DNA from: Candidatus Woesearchaeota archaeon
Lineage (GTDB): Archaea; Nanobdellota; Nanobdellia; Woesearchaeales; ARS49
Direction: 5' to 3'
Assembly: GCA_016215315.1 (NCBI GenBank)
Contig: JACRKG010000019.1
Location: 1 to 64,000 of the forward strand
Length of the DNA stretch: 64,000 nucleotides
Below, one piece after another: positions 34,682 through 43,762 of the stretch. The notes beneath the pieces were generated by a model. The model did not search any database. It saw only the letters and a list, made by a program, of their open reading frames with translations, and had not been told where the DNA came from. The translations under genes and the position numbers were made by a program. Within the stretch, counting starts at the first letter, position 1. Each line of letters begins with the position of its first letter.

Positions 34682-35890
34682 CTAAGCAAAAACAAAAACT
34701 TTATCTTTCGGCATAATTTTATTAATATTGCCTTTAATTAGTAATCCTGCAAGATCTCCTTTGTTTACTTGAGAAACAGATAAACCTTCTTTAATTTGCA
34801 AGCTAGTTATTTTTTGTTCATGAACACCCACTTTGTTTCCTATTATTAGTATATCATCATTTATTTTTAGGTTTCCTGTTTCTATTTTTACATCAACAGA
34901 ATTTGCTTTTTCATAAACTTTAGTAATCTGACCTATGTATTTTTTGTTTTTTGTTGCTCTAGAACCTTCAACTTGAGCCCATTCGTTCATTGGTTTTCCA
35001 GCATAGAATCCCGTGCTTAAATCTCTGTTGTAAACGGTTTTTGCTTTTTCAATCAATTTTTGTTTTGCAGAATCGTCAAGTTTTCCTTCAAAGAACAAAT
35101 CTATTGCTTCTTTGTAGCATTCAACAATTGTTTTAACATATTCTGGACTTTTATTTCTGCCCTCAATTTTTAATACATCAACAGTTCCTATTAGTTTGTC
35201 AATTATCGGTAAAGTGCATAAGTCTTTTGGCGAAAGAACATAATTAGGACCTATCAATAATTCTTTTTCTGGTTCTTCTACATCAACTATTTTGTATTGT
35301 CGTCTGCAAGGCTGCAAGCATTCCCCTCTATTGGCCGAACAATTAAACAAAAATTGGGACATAAAACATCTTCCTGAAACTGATATGCACATTGCTCCAT
35401 GAATAAAACATTCGATTTCTAACTTCGTTTTATTTTTTATTTCTTTAATTTGTTCAAGAGTGCATTCTCTTGCAAGAACAATCCTAGTTACTCCAAATTT
35501 TTTATGATAACATTTTAGTGCTTCACTATTAGATACCGACGCTTGAGTGGATAAATGAATTTCTAAACCTAATTCTTTTGCTTTCTGAATTACTGCTAAA
35601 TCCCAGGCAATAATTGCATCAACACCTGCCTTTTTTGCCTCATTTAATAGCTTATCAAGAATTCCCAGTTCATTTTCGTAAATGATTGTATTGACAGTTA
35701 AGTATGCTCTGACATTATGCGTATGGCAAATCTTAACAACTTCAGGCAATTGGTTTATTTCAAAATTTTTGGCGTTAGCTCTCATGTTAAGAATTTTAGT
35801 ACCAAAATAAACAGAATTACATCCAGCATTAATTGCTGCATTAAGCATTGCAAAATCTCCTACCGGCGCTAAAATTTCAGGACGCTTCAT
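34682..35890 (-). CDS. Peptidase U32 family protein
   Basis: 402 residues. RPEILAPVGDFAMLNAAINAGCNSVYFG at the start and HGAMCISVSGRCFMS ... NRGECLQPCRR (four Cys) are the U32 signature. Bacterial relatives (RlhA, TrhP) modify RNA rather than cleave protein. Leaderless promoter (gttataaat) about 30 bp upstream. Confidence 0.87.
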   Translation of the reverse strand: MKRPEILAPVGDFAMLNAAINAGCNSVYFGTKILNMRANAKNFEINQLPEVVKICHTHNVRAYLTVNTIIYENELGILDKLLNEAKKAGVDAIIAWDLAVIQKAKELGLEIHLSTQASVSNSEALKCYHKKFGVTRIVLARECTLEQIKEIKNKTKLEIECFIHGAMCISVSGRCFMSQFLFNCSANRGECLQPCRRQYKIVDVEEPEKELLIGPNYVLSPKDLCTLPIIDKLIGTVDVLKIEGRNKSPEYVKTIVECYKEAIDLFFEGKLDDSAKQKLIEKAKTVYNRDLSTGFYAGKPMNEWAQVEGSRATKNKKYIGQITKVYEKANSVDVKIETGNLKINDDILIIGNKVGVHEQKITSLQIKEGLSVSQVNKGDLAGLLIKGNINKIMPKDKVFVFA

Positions 35891-35981
35891 ATTAACCAGA
35901 ATAAAGAATTCATTTATAACTGTTAAGAAAAGCTTATAAAATCACAAATAACTGAGCAAAGTCTCCGAAAGATTTAAATAC

Positions 35982-36022
35982 CATATATGATTTACAATTC
36001 ATATGATATGCAACTCATATGA
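35982..36022 (+). promoter_or_regulatory. Triple palindromic operator at the arsR-copA2 promoter
   Basis: Three palindromes, CATATATG (35982-35989), TCATATGA (35999-36006) and TCATATGA (36015-36022), spaced 16-17 bp, spanning from just downstream of TATA gatttaaata across the start codon of the ArsR-like gene. Strong candidate for autoregulation. Confidence 0.65.
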
Positions 36023-36326
36023 TATTTTTTTCAAAACTTTGGCAGATCCTTCTAAATTAGAAATTCTTAATTTATTAACCAAGCAATCTTTAAGTGTTAC
36101 TCAATTATGTAAAAAATTAAACTTTGAGCAAAGTAGAGTAAGTCATAACTTAAGAATTTTAACTGAACGAGGATTTGTAGAGGTAACCAAGAAGGGAAAA
36201 CAAAGAATTTACTCCGTAGAACAAAAAACAGTTCTGCCTTTACTGGGTTTAATTGACGTTCACGTAGAAAAGTATTATAAACACTATTGTAAATGTAAAG
36301 GCATACCTTGGAGGAAAAGAACATGA
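36003..36326 (+). CDS. ArsR-family metal-responsive repressor
   Basis: 107 residues. Winged helix ([23 protein letters not shown] ... [21 protein letters not shown]). Extra Cys at positions 3 and 38 and a C-terminal [10 protein letters not shown] supply likely metal ligands. Start 36003 is about 26 bp past TATA (leaderless). Overlaps copA2 by ATGA, so it most likely represses its own copper-pump operon. Confidence 0.85.
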   Translation: MICNSYDIFFKTLADPSKLEILNLLTKQSLSVTQLCKKLNFEQSRVSHNLRILTERGFVEVTKKGKQRIYSVEQKTVLPLLGLIDVHVEKYYKHYCKCKGIPWRKRT

Positions 36327-38872
36327 TTAATAAAGATCCCGTCTGTGGAATGCAAGTAGAAAATGAGAATTTCTTTTTAGTTAAAGATAACAAAAAATAT
36401 TATTTCTGCAGTGAAGATTGTTTAGATAAATTTGAAGAAAAAGGCAAAGAAGAAACTTGCACTTTGAGTATTGGTGGAATGCATTGCCAGAGTTGTGCAA
36501 CAAATATAGAAAAACAATTAGGTAAACTTCAAGGAGTCAAAAAAGCTAATGTTAATTATGCCAGTCAAAAAGCAACAATTATTTATGATTCAGAAAATAC
36601 AGATACAAAACTTTTTGAGCCAGTAATTAAAAAATTGGGTTATGAAGTTTTTAGCGAAGGAAAAGATGAAGTTATTCTTGAATTAAAAGGTGTTGAAAGT
36701 CAGCATTGCGCGGGAATAATTGAAAGAACACTTAAGAGTTTGGGTGTTGGCGAAGTAATTGTTAATTTGACAACCAACAAAGCAAAAGTTAAGTACGACT
36801 CTTCCAAATTATCTGTTTCAAAAATCATTGATGCAATAAGAAAAGCAGGCTATGATGCAAAACAAACCGCAAGCACTGATTTGGAAAAAGAAGCTCGAGA
36901 AAAAGAAGTTAAGAGTTGGAGAAATAAGTTTTGGTTAGCTTTACTTTTTGGTCTTCCTTTGCTTTACTTATCGATGGGAATGGCATTTGGGTTGCCCGTG
37001 CCAGAATTATTAGAAGAATATATTATTTACTTGCAACTTGGTTTTTCTTCTTTAATAATGCTCATTAGTTTAAGTTTTTTTGTTGGGGGATTCAAAGCAA
37101 TCAAAAACTTAAGCCCTAACATGGAGAGTTTAATTGCAATCGGTACTGGCGCAGCTTATTTGTACAGTATTTTTGTTACAGTAATGATTTTTCGTGGCAT
37201 AGAAGGTTTTTCTATTGAAAACTTGTATTATGAAGTTGCAGGATTATTATTTGTATTTATTATTCTCGGTAAATATTTAGAGGCAGTAACAAAAGGCAAA
37301 ACAAGCGAAGCATTAAAAAAACTAATTGGATTACAAGCAAAAACAGCTTTAGTAGTTAGAAATGGCAAGGAATCAAAGATTCCTATTGAAGAAGTTGTAG
37401 TTGGAGATGTTATTATTGTTAAACCTGGAGAAAAAATTCCTGTTGACGGAATAGTTGTTGAAGGACATTCTAGTGTTGATGAAAGCATGATTACTGGAGA
37501 AAGCATTCCTGTAGAAAAAAGCGTTAATGATAAAGTTGTTGGCGCAACAATCAATCAGAAAGGAATGTTAAAATTTAAAACAACAAAGATTGGCAAAGAT
37601 ACTGTTTTATCACAAATAATTAAATTAGTGGAAGAAGCGCAAGGAAGTAAAGCGCCAATACAAGAATTGGCTGACAAGATTAGCGCTTATTTTGTTCCAG
37701 TTGTTGTATTAATTGCTCTGATTAGTTTCGGTGTTTGGTATAGTTTAGGTTACGGATTTTTATTTTCATTAACTTCATTTATTGCAGTGCTAATAATTGC
37801 TTGCCCTTGTGCTTTAGGCTTAGCAACACCAACAGCAATAATGATGGGTACTGGTTTAGGAGCACAAAATGGAATTTTAATTAAAAGTGCAGAAGCACTA
37901 CAAAAAACTCAAGAAATCAATACTGTTGTGTTGGATAAGACAGGAACTTTAACTAAAGGAAAACCAGAAGTAACAAATGTTGTATCTCTAGAAATAAAAG
38001 AAGATGATTTATTACGACTTGTTGGAATGGCTGAAAAAAACAGTGAACATCCATTAGCTGAAGCAATAATGAAACACGTGGGTAGCAAAAAAATCAAGTT
38101 GAACAAAGCAGATAAATTTGAATCAATAACAGGTAAAGGAGTTAAAGCAATGTGGGGTTTGAGAAGAATTCTTGTCGGAACAAGAAAATTAATGCAAGAA
38201 TACAAAATAGATTATTCAGAAAATGAAAGAGATATTGCCAGATTAGAAGAGCAAGGAAAAACAGTAATGCTTGTCTCATTTCAAAAAAATTTGGTTGGAC
38301 TAATTGCAGTTGCTGATCAATTAAAAGAAACTTCTAAAGATGCCGTCCTGGAACTTAAAAAGTTAGGAAAAGAAGTAATAATGTTAACAGGAGATAATGA
38401 ACGAGTTGGTAAGGCTATAGGAAAACAAGCAGGCATAGATAATGTAATTGCAGAAGTAATGCCTGAAGATAAAGCAGACAAAATTAAATCATTACAAGAG
38501 CAAGGAAGAAAAGTAGCAATGGTTGGCGATGGAATCAATGACGCTCCAGCGCTTGCTCAAGCAGACATCGGTATTGCAATTGGTTCAGGAACCGATATTG
38601 CAATGGAATCGGGAAGCATAGTTTTAATCAAAAGCGATTTAAGAGATGTAATAACGGCATTAGATTTAAGCAGGTTCACTATGCGAAAAATCAAACAAAA
38701 CTTATTCTGGGCATTTGCTTACAACGTTGTTGGAATTCCTGTAGCGGCAGGAGTACTTTATCCCTTAACAGGATGGTCATTAAGTCCTTTAATTGCTGGC
38801 GCAGCAATGGCATTCAGCAGTGTTAGTGTAGTATCAAATTCATTGCTAATGAAGAATTATAAAAAGAGGTGA
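36323..38872 (+). CDS. copA: Cu+-exporting P-type ATPase 2 with YHS domain
   Basis: 849 residues from ATG 36323 (RBS GGAGG inside arsR). Order: YHS domain (NKDPVCGM ... [10 protein letters not shown], 3-40), HMA with GMHCQSC, a degenerate HMA-like repeat with SQHCAGII, then the P1B-1 core: [45 protein letters not shown]. Differs from the pump at 30829 by its N-terminal metal domains and by its own ArsR control. Confidence 0.95.
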   Translation: MINKDPVCGMQVENENFFLVKDNKKYYFCSEDCLDKFEEKGKEETCTLSIGGMHCQSCATNIEKQLGKLQGVKKANVNYASQKATIIYDSENTDTKLFEPVIKKLGYEVFSEGKDEVILELKGVESQHCAGIIERTLKSLGVGEVIVNLTTNKAKVKYDSSKLSVSKIIDAIRKAGYDAKQTASTDLEKEAREKEVKSWRNKFWLALLFGLPLLYLSMGMAFGLPVPELLEEYIIYLQLGFSSLIMLISLSFFVGGFKAIKNLSPNMESLIAIGTGAAYLYSIFVTVMIFRGIEGFSIENLYYEVAGLLFVFIILGKYLEAVTKGKTSEALKKLIGLQAKTALVVRNGKESKIPIEEVVVGDVIIVKPGEKIPVDGIVVEGHSSVDESMITGESIPVEKSVNDKVVGATINQKGMLKFKTTKIGKDTVLSQIIKLVEEAQGSKAPIQELADKISAYFVPVVVLIALISFGVWYSLGYGFLFSLTSFIAVLIIACPCALGLATPTAIMMGTGLGAQNGILIKSAEALQKTQEINTVVLDKTGTLTKGKPEVTNVVSLEIKEDDLLRLVGMAEKNSEHPLAEAIMKHVGSKKIKLNKADKFESITGKGVKAMWGLRRILVGTRKLMQEYKIDYSENERDIARLEEQGKTVMLVSFQKNLVGLIAVADQLKETSKDAVLELKKLGKEVIMLTGDNERVGKAIGKQAGIDNVIAEVMPEDKADKIKSLQEQGRKVAMVGDGINDAPALAQADIGIAIGSGTDIAMESGSIVLIKSDLRDVITALDLSRFTMRKIKQNLFWAFAYNVVGIPVAAGVLYPLTGWSLSPLIAGAAMAFSSVSVVSNSLLMKNYKKR

Positions 38873-38876
38873 AAAA

Positions 38877-39140
38877 ATGGGAAAACAAGAATTAAGCGTT
38901 AAAGGTTTAGCGCTAAGTTTCGGTATTTTTTTAGGAGTTTACATGCTATTAGCCGCATTAATGGCCATGTGGAATGTGAACACAATATGGTTCAACACTA
39001 AGCTGTTCGAAATATTAGCATTAGTTTATCCGGGAATCAGTGCAACATGGGGAGGGGCAATACTATCCCTTGTTTACGGAGTAGTCGATGGCGCTATTTG
39101 CGGAGCATTATTAGCTTGGTTGTACAATAAGTTTGCATAA
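38877..39140 (+). CDS. Small membrane protein, holin-like family
   Basis: 87 residues, two to three TM segments, with GLALSFGIFLGVYMLLAALMA and VYGVVDGAICGALLAWLYN. The ending VDG-I-GALLAWLYN is typical of small membrane proteins annotated as holin-like. RBS GAGGTGA. Follows copA2 by 4 bp; a metal-related role is only contextual. Confidence 0.7.
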   Translation: MGKQELSVKGLALSFGIFLGVYMLLAALMAMWNVNTIWFNTKLFEILALVYPGISATWGGAILSLVYGVVDGAICGALLAWLYNKFA

Positions 39141-39152
39141 AGAGGTGGAAAA

Positions 39153-39353
39153 ATGAAAAACAATTTAGGAAAAACAGATAGAGTTTTGAGATTTTTATTT
39201 GGAGTTTGGGTAGTTAGTTGGGTATTACCAACAGTCAGAAACACAGCATTATGGTGGGTTTTGTTAGTTGTTGCAGTAATAGCATTAGTAGAAAGCTTTT
39301 ATTCATTTTGCTGGCTGCATGACTTGTTTGGAATAAATAATAAAAATCAGTAA
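39153..39353 (+). CDS. DUF2892-like small membrane protein
   Basis: 66 residues, two TM segments. NNLGKTDRVLRFLFGVWVV and FYSFCWLHDLFGINNK match the YgaP-type DUF2892 pattern. RBS GAGGTGG. Last gene of the arsR-copA2 operon; in bacteria the family is often linked to sulfur or metal transport. Confidence 0.78.
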   Translation: MKNNLGKTDRVLRFLFGVWVVSWVLPTVRNTALWWVLLVVAVIALVESFYSFCWLHDLFGINNKNQ

Positions 39354-39399
39354 AAAAATTCCGTTAAGTTTAAATAACTAAACAAATAATTGCATAAAT

Positions 39400-39543
39400 A
39401 TGTCAATTGGCAAAAAGGATTTGGAAAAATTACGCAAAGGATACAGGGAAGAACTTGCTGTTTTAGAAGCAAAATGCAAAACAGGCAGTGCTACTAAAGA
39501 AGAATACAAGCAATTAACTAAATTGCGCGAAAAGATGAAATAA
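39400..39543 (+). CDS. 47-residue helical protein
   Basis: Not in the ORF track. MSIGKKDLEKLRKGYREEL ... KEEYKQLTKLREKMK forms two amphipathic helices with one Cys. TATA gtttaaataa lies about 25-30 bp upstream of ATG (leaderless). Resembles short C-terminal helical-hairpin modules. Function unknown. Confidence 0.65.
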   Translation: MSIGKKDLEKLRKGYREELAVLEAKCKTGSATKEEYKQLTKLREKMK

Positions 39544-39645
39544 GCAACTATTTTATTTTGCTTATTTAATTCCGACAAATAATTCCCTACTGCGAATAGA
39601 AGAAAAAGTTCTGCTAGTTTTTATTGGGGGAATGGTCTAATTTAA

Positions 39646-39900
39646 CTAAGGTTGTTCTATTTCTTTTATAGAATCAACAATAAAGCGTTCTAGAATAAGT
39701 TCTCCTTTTACTTGAACATACTTTCCATCGTACGGAACCAATTGTTTATTTTCAAAAGGATTATCATTTCTGTAAAGAAGAGCAACATTTTGGGCTTTAT
39801 CATCTTTAATGTACTGCAGAACTGGGCCTAAATGTTCATTTTTTGATCCTTTATTCCTTAAATCAAAAATGACTTTTCCTTCAAGAGTTTCAGTTTTCAC
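39646..39900 (-). CDS. Hypothetical beta-rich protein
   Basis: 84 residues. The pattern TLEGKVIFDLRNKGSK ... KYVQVKGELILERFIVDSIKEI resembles an OB-fold-like barrel. No family recognised. Confidence 0.55.
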   Translation of the reverse strand: MKTETLEGKVIFDLRNKGSKNEHLGPVLQYIKDDKAQNVALLYRNDNPFENKQLVPYDGKYVQVKGELILERFIVDSIKEIEQP

Positions 39901-39995
39901 GTAATTATTTTGATGATATCTGTCTTTTTAATGGTTATCACCACAAAATACACAATTTAGAAACATTTTAATAATTCATTCAAAAATCATAAATC

Positions 39996-41591
39996 ATGAA
40001 TCGTATTGTGTTTTTTGGAGAACTGGGAAGTGGAAAAACTACTTTAGCAAAAAAAATAGCAAATAATTTGAATTGTAGAGTGATTGAAGCATCCAAATCA
40101 GTAGTCTTTCCTATTTCTGCTAATTTTAGAACACTTCCAAAGGAAAAATACTTGTTAAAAAAATTATCAAAAATTTCTAAAAAGGATGCATCTGTTAGCA
40201 GAGAAATAGCTAAAAAAACTTTTTTGGCACTAAAGAGAAAGTATTCTCCCGATTTTATTGCGAAAGCATTACATTTACTTTATGTTGATACTGCACCTAA
40301 AGATGTCAAGTATCTTATTTTTTCTGGTTTGAGAGGTTTAGATAATGCCAAATATTGCAGGTTGCACAATGACTTAGTTGTTTATCTTAAGTCAAATAAA
40401 AAAGATTTGGTTGATCGCTTGTGTAAAGATAGAGGATATACAAAAGAACTATCTGTTGCTGAGATAAATGAAGAACAAAGACTATACAAAACCAAAGAAA
40501 TAGAAGAAGTGGCAGATTTAGTAATAAACACTTCTTCTAACAACATAATTAAAGCCTCAAAACAAATTTTATCAAAGCTTAAAAATTGGCGCAAAATGTG
40601 CAAGATATGTGTTAACACAAACAGTAATCCTGCAATAAAGTTTGATAAATTCGAAATCTGTCACGTCTGTAGATCATATAAAAAGAATTTAGATTTAAAG
40701 CACCTAAAAAAAGAGTTAGATTTTCTTAAAACTTTTAAAAAGAAGAATCGAAAATATAATGTACTAGTAGGTATATCGGGAGGAAAAGATAGCACTGCAA
40801 CCTTATACACGATTAAGAAAATGGGATTCAAACCATTAGCATTTACTTTTAACTTAGGATATTTACCCGAGACTACCATACCAAGATCAAAAGAAATTGC
40901 AAAATTTTTAGGAGTGGATCATGAAGTAATAAATATAAGAAAGTACATAAGAAAAATCGATTTAGATTCATACAAAAAAACAGTTAAACTATACGAGGAA
41001 CCTTTTAATTTTGAAACAAAAAAGAAATTCAAAAAATCTTATGAAATAGGAAGAAAACATTACTCAGTAAAATGCAATCATTCCCCAGTTTTCGTAAGAA
41101 CTTGTCAATTATGTAGAAGAATGGTTATTCGTGCATATTATGGAGAAGCAATAAAAAGAAATATTAGTGCGATTATTTTAGGAATTAATGAGTGGACAAA
41201 TCTCAGTGCAGCACAAAAAGGTAAAGAGTATAAAGTGTCTGGAGTAAGAAAACTTCAGCCAGAAAAAAATAAACCGCCAATATACATTTTTCACCTGCCA
41301 TTCTTGTTACAAAGAAACAGCAAAAATACAAAAAGAATTTTAAATAAAATAAAATGGAGACCGCCAAAAGGAGAAGATTTCATAGAATCAAACTCTAACT
41401 CCTGTTTGTATGCAAGATCAACAGAAAGAATGGCCAAACGATTACTTGAATTCCACCCCGATAGCACCAGACTGGCGCGAGAAGTCACCGTTGGATTCAT
41501 AACTAAAAAACAAGCACTTAAAGCACTAGGCAAAATACACCCTTACAAATTCTCGCCAAGACAAGTTCTAAAAAGAGCAAAAATCTTATGA
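39996..41591 (+). CDS. P-loop kinase fused to PP-loop amidotransferase-like ATPase
   Basis: 531 residues. The first ~195 are an adenylate-kinase-like domain (FFGELGSGKTTLAKKI). A zinc ribbon (CKICVNTNSNPAIKFDKFEICHVC) leads into a PP-loop ATPase (VLVGISGGKDSTATLYTI) resembling N-acetyl-sugar amidotransferases (WbpG/PseA type); a second Cys pair is at TCQLC. The fusion to a nucleotide kinase is unusual. Sugar amidation or RNA thiolation are possible roles. Confidence 0.75.
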   Translation: MNRIVFFGELGSGKTTLAKKIANNLNCRVIEASKSVVFPISANFRTLPKEKYLLKKLSKISKKDASVSREIAKKTFLALKRKYSPDFIAKALHLLYVDTAPKDVKYLIFSGLRGLDNAKYCRLHNDLVVYLKSNKKDLVDRLCKDRGYTKELSVAEINEEQRLYKTKEIEEVADLVINTSSNNIIKASKQILSKLKNWRKMCKICVNTNSNPAIKFDKFEICHVCRSYKKNLDLKHLKKELDFLKTFKKKNRKYNVLVGISGGKDSTATLYTIKKMGFKPLAFTFNLGYLPETTIPRSKEIAKFLGVDHEVINIRKYIRKIDLDSYKKTVKLYEEPFNFETKKKFKKSYEIGRKHYSVKCNHSPVFVRTCQLCRRMVIRAYYGEAIKRNISAIILGINEWTNLSAAQKGKEYKVSGVRKLQPEKNKPPIYIFHLPFLLQRNSKNTKRILNKIKWRPPKGEDFIESNSNSCLYARSTERMAKRLLEFHPDSTRLAREVTVGFITKKQALKALGKIHPYKFSPRQVLKRAKIL

Positions 41592-41595
41592 AAAA

Positions 41596-42207
41596 TCAGC
41601 ACATATTTTTTATTTTCTCAAGCATTTCTTCTCTTTTCTTTCCTCTCTGATATGTTCTTCCGAATCTTACTAGTATTTCGTTCACTATTATCCATTTATT
41701 TTTTGGGAATAATTTTTTTAGGTCTTCTTCTATTAGTTCTGGTCTTTTATTTTTAGTCCAGCCTAATTGTTGTGACAAATGGGAAACATGGGTATCTACC
41801 CCTATTGCATCTTTGCCCACTTCAGATAAGAAAACATTTGCTGTTTTGCGTCCCACACCCGGAAGTTCAATTAGTTTTTCAAGTTCATGAGGAACTTCAC
41901 CGTTGTACTCTCGAACTAGCATTTTGGCACAATTCAAAACATTCTTTGTTTTTGTTTTATAATAATTAACTCGCCTAATTACACTTGCAACATCGTTAAA
42001 TTTTGCTTTAGATAAATCGCGAAGCGATTTATACTTTTCAAACAAAACATTGCACACATCTATTGTTGTTTCATCCTTTGTTCTTGCAGAAAGCATTGTA
42101 GAAATTAATGATTGCCATTCTTCAGACCAAGACTCAGCCGCTAAACGTAAATCGTTGCCATATTTGCTGAGTTCTTTTAATTGTTTTAAAGCTGTTTTTT
42201 GGTTCAT
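41596..42207 (-). CDS. nth: Endonuclease III
   Basis: 203 residues from Met at 42207; the track's 42288 start reads through an operator-like inverted repeat, and TATA cttaaataaa sits about 26 bp upstream of 42207. HhH motif ELPGVGRKTANVFLSEV with catalytic Lys, and Asp in GVDTHVSHLSQQLG. Removes oxidised pyrimidines. The C-terminal iron-sulfur Cys cluster is absent (only a final Cys), so it appears cluster-less. Confidence 0.87.
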   Translation of the reverse strand: MNQKTALKQLKELSKYGNDLRLAAESWSEEWQSLISTMLSARTKDETTIDVCNVLFEKYKSLRDLSKAKFNDVASVIRRVNYYKTKTKNVLNCAKMLVREYNGEVPHELEKLIELPGVGRKTANVFLSEVGKDAIGVDTHVSHLSQQLGWTKNKRPELIEEDLKKLFPKNKWIIVNEILVRFGRTYQRGKKREEMLEKIKNMC

Positions 42208-42256
42208 TGTTTTTTCTTTTACATAGTTTTTATTTAAGCTTTTCTCAAAATATTTT

Positions 42257-42320
42257 GGGTGACTACAAAAAAGCGAAAATGTAGTCACCCAGAATGGAAA
42301 AGTTCAAATATGTAGTCACC
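42257..42320. promoter_or_regulatory. Three TGTAGTCAC elements between divergent genes
   Basis: GGGTGACTACA (42257-42267) and TGTAGTCACCC (42280-42290) form a perfect 11-bp inverted repeat with a 12-nt loop; a third TGTAGTCACC (42311-42320) sits between TATA gttcaaata and the start of the + strand gene. Likely operators for a regulator of nth and the hydrolase. Confidence 0.65.
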
Positions 42321-42331
42321 TAAGTTTCGTT

Positions 42332-42892
42332 ATGACCAACGTTTTAATAATTCACGGTTCTTATGGCCATCCAAAAGAAAATTGGTTTCCTTGGCTGAAA
42401 TCAGAATTAGAAAAATTGGGTTGCAAAGTTTTTGTTCCAAAATTTCCAACTCCAAAAAATCAAAAATTAGATGTTTGGCTTGGTGTGCTTAAAGATTACA
42501 CTAAATATTTAGATAAAAATTCTATAATGGTGGGGCATAGCATGGGCTGTGCATTAATTCTAAGACAGTTAGAATTGTTGAACAAACAGGTAAATGGAGT
42601 ATTTTTGGTTAGTGGGTTCACAAAAGATTTGTGGAAAGGGAAATACAGCGAAATAATAGATACGTTTTTTGATAAACCTTTTGATTGGAAAAAAATAAAA
42701 AGAAACGCAAAATATTTCGTAATTTATCAATCCGATAATGATTCTCTAGTTCCAATTTCTATGGGTGAGGAAATAGCAAAGAATCTTGATGGAGAGTTGA
42801 TTGTCATAAAAAATGCGGGGCACTTCAATGAAGAATCAGGATATACTAAATTTAATCTATTGTTGGACAAAATAAAAGGGCAATTAGGATAA
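42332..42892 (+). CDS. Alpha/beta hydrolase, RBBP9/YdeN family
   Basis: 186 residues. VLIIHGSYGHPKENWFPWLK at the start, nucleophile elbow VGHSMGCAL (Ser about 70), and late Asp/His in SDNDSLVP and AGHFNEESG complete a triad. Small serine hydrolase of unknown substrate. Divergent from nth across the shared TGTAGTCAC elements. Confidence 0.85.
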   Translation: MTNVLIIHGSYGHPKENWFPWLKSELEKLGCKVFVPKFPTPKNQKLDVWLGVLKDYTKYLDKNSIMVGHSMGCALILRQLELLNKQVNGVFLVSGFTKDLWKGKYSEIIDTFFDKPFDWKKIKRNAKYFVIYQSDNDSLVPISMGEEIAKNLDGELIVIKNAGHFNEESGYTKFNLLLDKIKGQLG

Positions 42893-42911
42893 AAAATTAA
42901 ATATTAATTTG

Positions 42912-43697
42912 TCAAAGCAACCTTCTCCATTGGTAAAGATATTGTTGTGAGTAACCTGAATATGGATTGAAGTGTTTTTGTGCGAATTCTTTTATTTCTT
43001 TATAGTTCGATTGTTTTTTTAAGTAGTTTTCTTCTATTACTCTTTTTATCCATACATCTATTGGAAAACTTTGATGGTGTCCTAGAGCGAATAAGCATAC
43101 ACAGTCCGCTATTTTTTCTCCAACACCGGGAAGTTCAATTAGCATTTCTTTAGCTTTTGAATAATCTGCTTTTTTGACTTTTTCAAGCCAATCTTCATTA
43201 ACTATTTTGTTTATTTCGTAAATGTATTTCGCTCTGAAGCCTGTTGCGCAGTCTTTTATTGTTTGTAAATTGTTTATTTTTCCCGGTTTAGGAAACAAAC
43301 AAGTCCCATTCTTTTTTTCTCCAAAATTCTCGCTTAGTAACTTGATATTCTTTTTTATTTTTGGTATGTTCGAGGCACTTGAACATACAAAGCTGATCAG
43401 GCATTCCCATAAGTCTTGGTGTAATAATCTTAAGCCAGGATATTTTTTTAATGCTTTTTTGGTTAGCGGGTCTTTCTTTAAGTGCGCTTGTATTTTACTA
43501 AAATCTTCATTTAAACCAAAAAAGTTAGTTATAAAATCTTTATTTCCTTCATAAAATAAATTGTTGCCTTCTTGTTTTACAAAGAATGCTTTATCTGAAT
43601 GCTTAACTAAGTAGCCTTCATCTTTTTGTTCAAAATTAAATATTTGTCCTGATTCTATTGAGTGTTTTAGGTTGAAGTCTTTGACTTTTATGTGCAT
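42912..43697 (-). CDS. 8-oxoguanine DNA glycosylase, OGG1 type
   Basis: 261 residues. HhH-GPD motif LIELPGVGEKIADCVCLFALG with Lys, followed by the catalytic Asp in SFPIDVWIKRVI. The N-terminal HSIESGQIFNFEQKDEGYLVKH is OGG1-like. Excises 8-oxoG; complements the Nudix and Nth genes. Confidence 0.87.
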   Translation of the reverse strand: MHIKVKDFNLKHSIESGQIFNFEQKDEGYLVKHSDKAFFVKQEGNNLFYEGNKDFITNFFGLNEDFSKIQAHLKKDPLTKKALKKYPGLRLLHQDLWECLISFVCSSASNIPKIKKNIKLLSENFGEKKNGTCLFPKPGKINNLQTIKDCATGFRAKYIYEINKIVNEDWLEKVKKADYSKAKEMLIELPGVGEKIADCVCLFALGHHQSFPIDVWIKRVIEENYLKKQSNYKEIKEFAQKHFNPYSGYSQQYLYQWRRLL

Positions 43698-43762
43698 TTT
43701 AATGAAGCAAGTGTGAAGAGTTTAAATATTTGACTTGAATTTTCCAGACGCGTCTGGAATTT

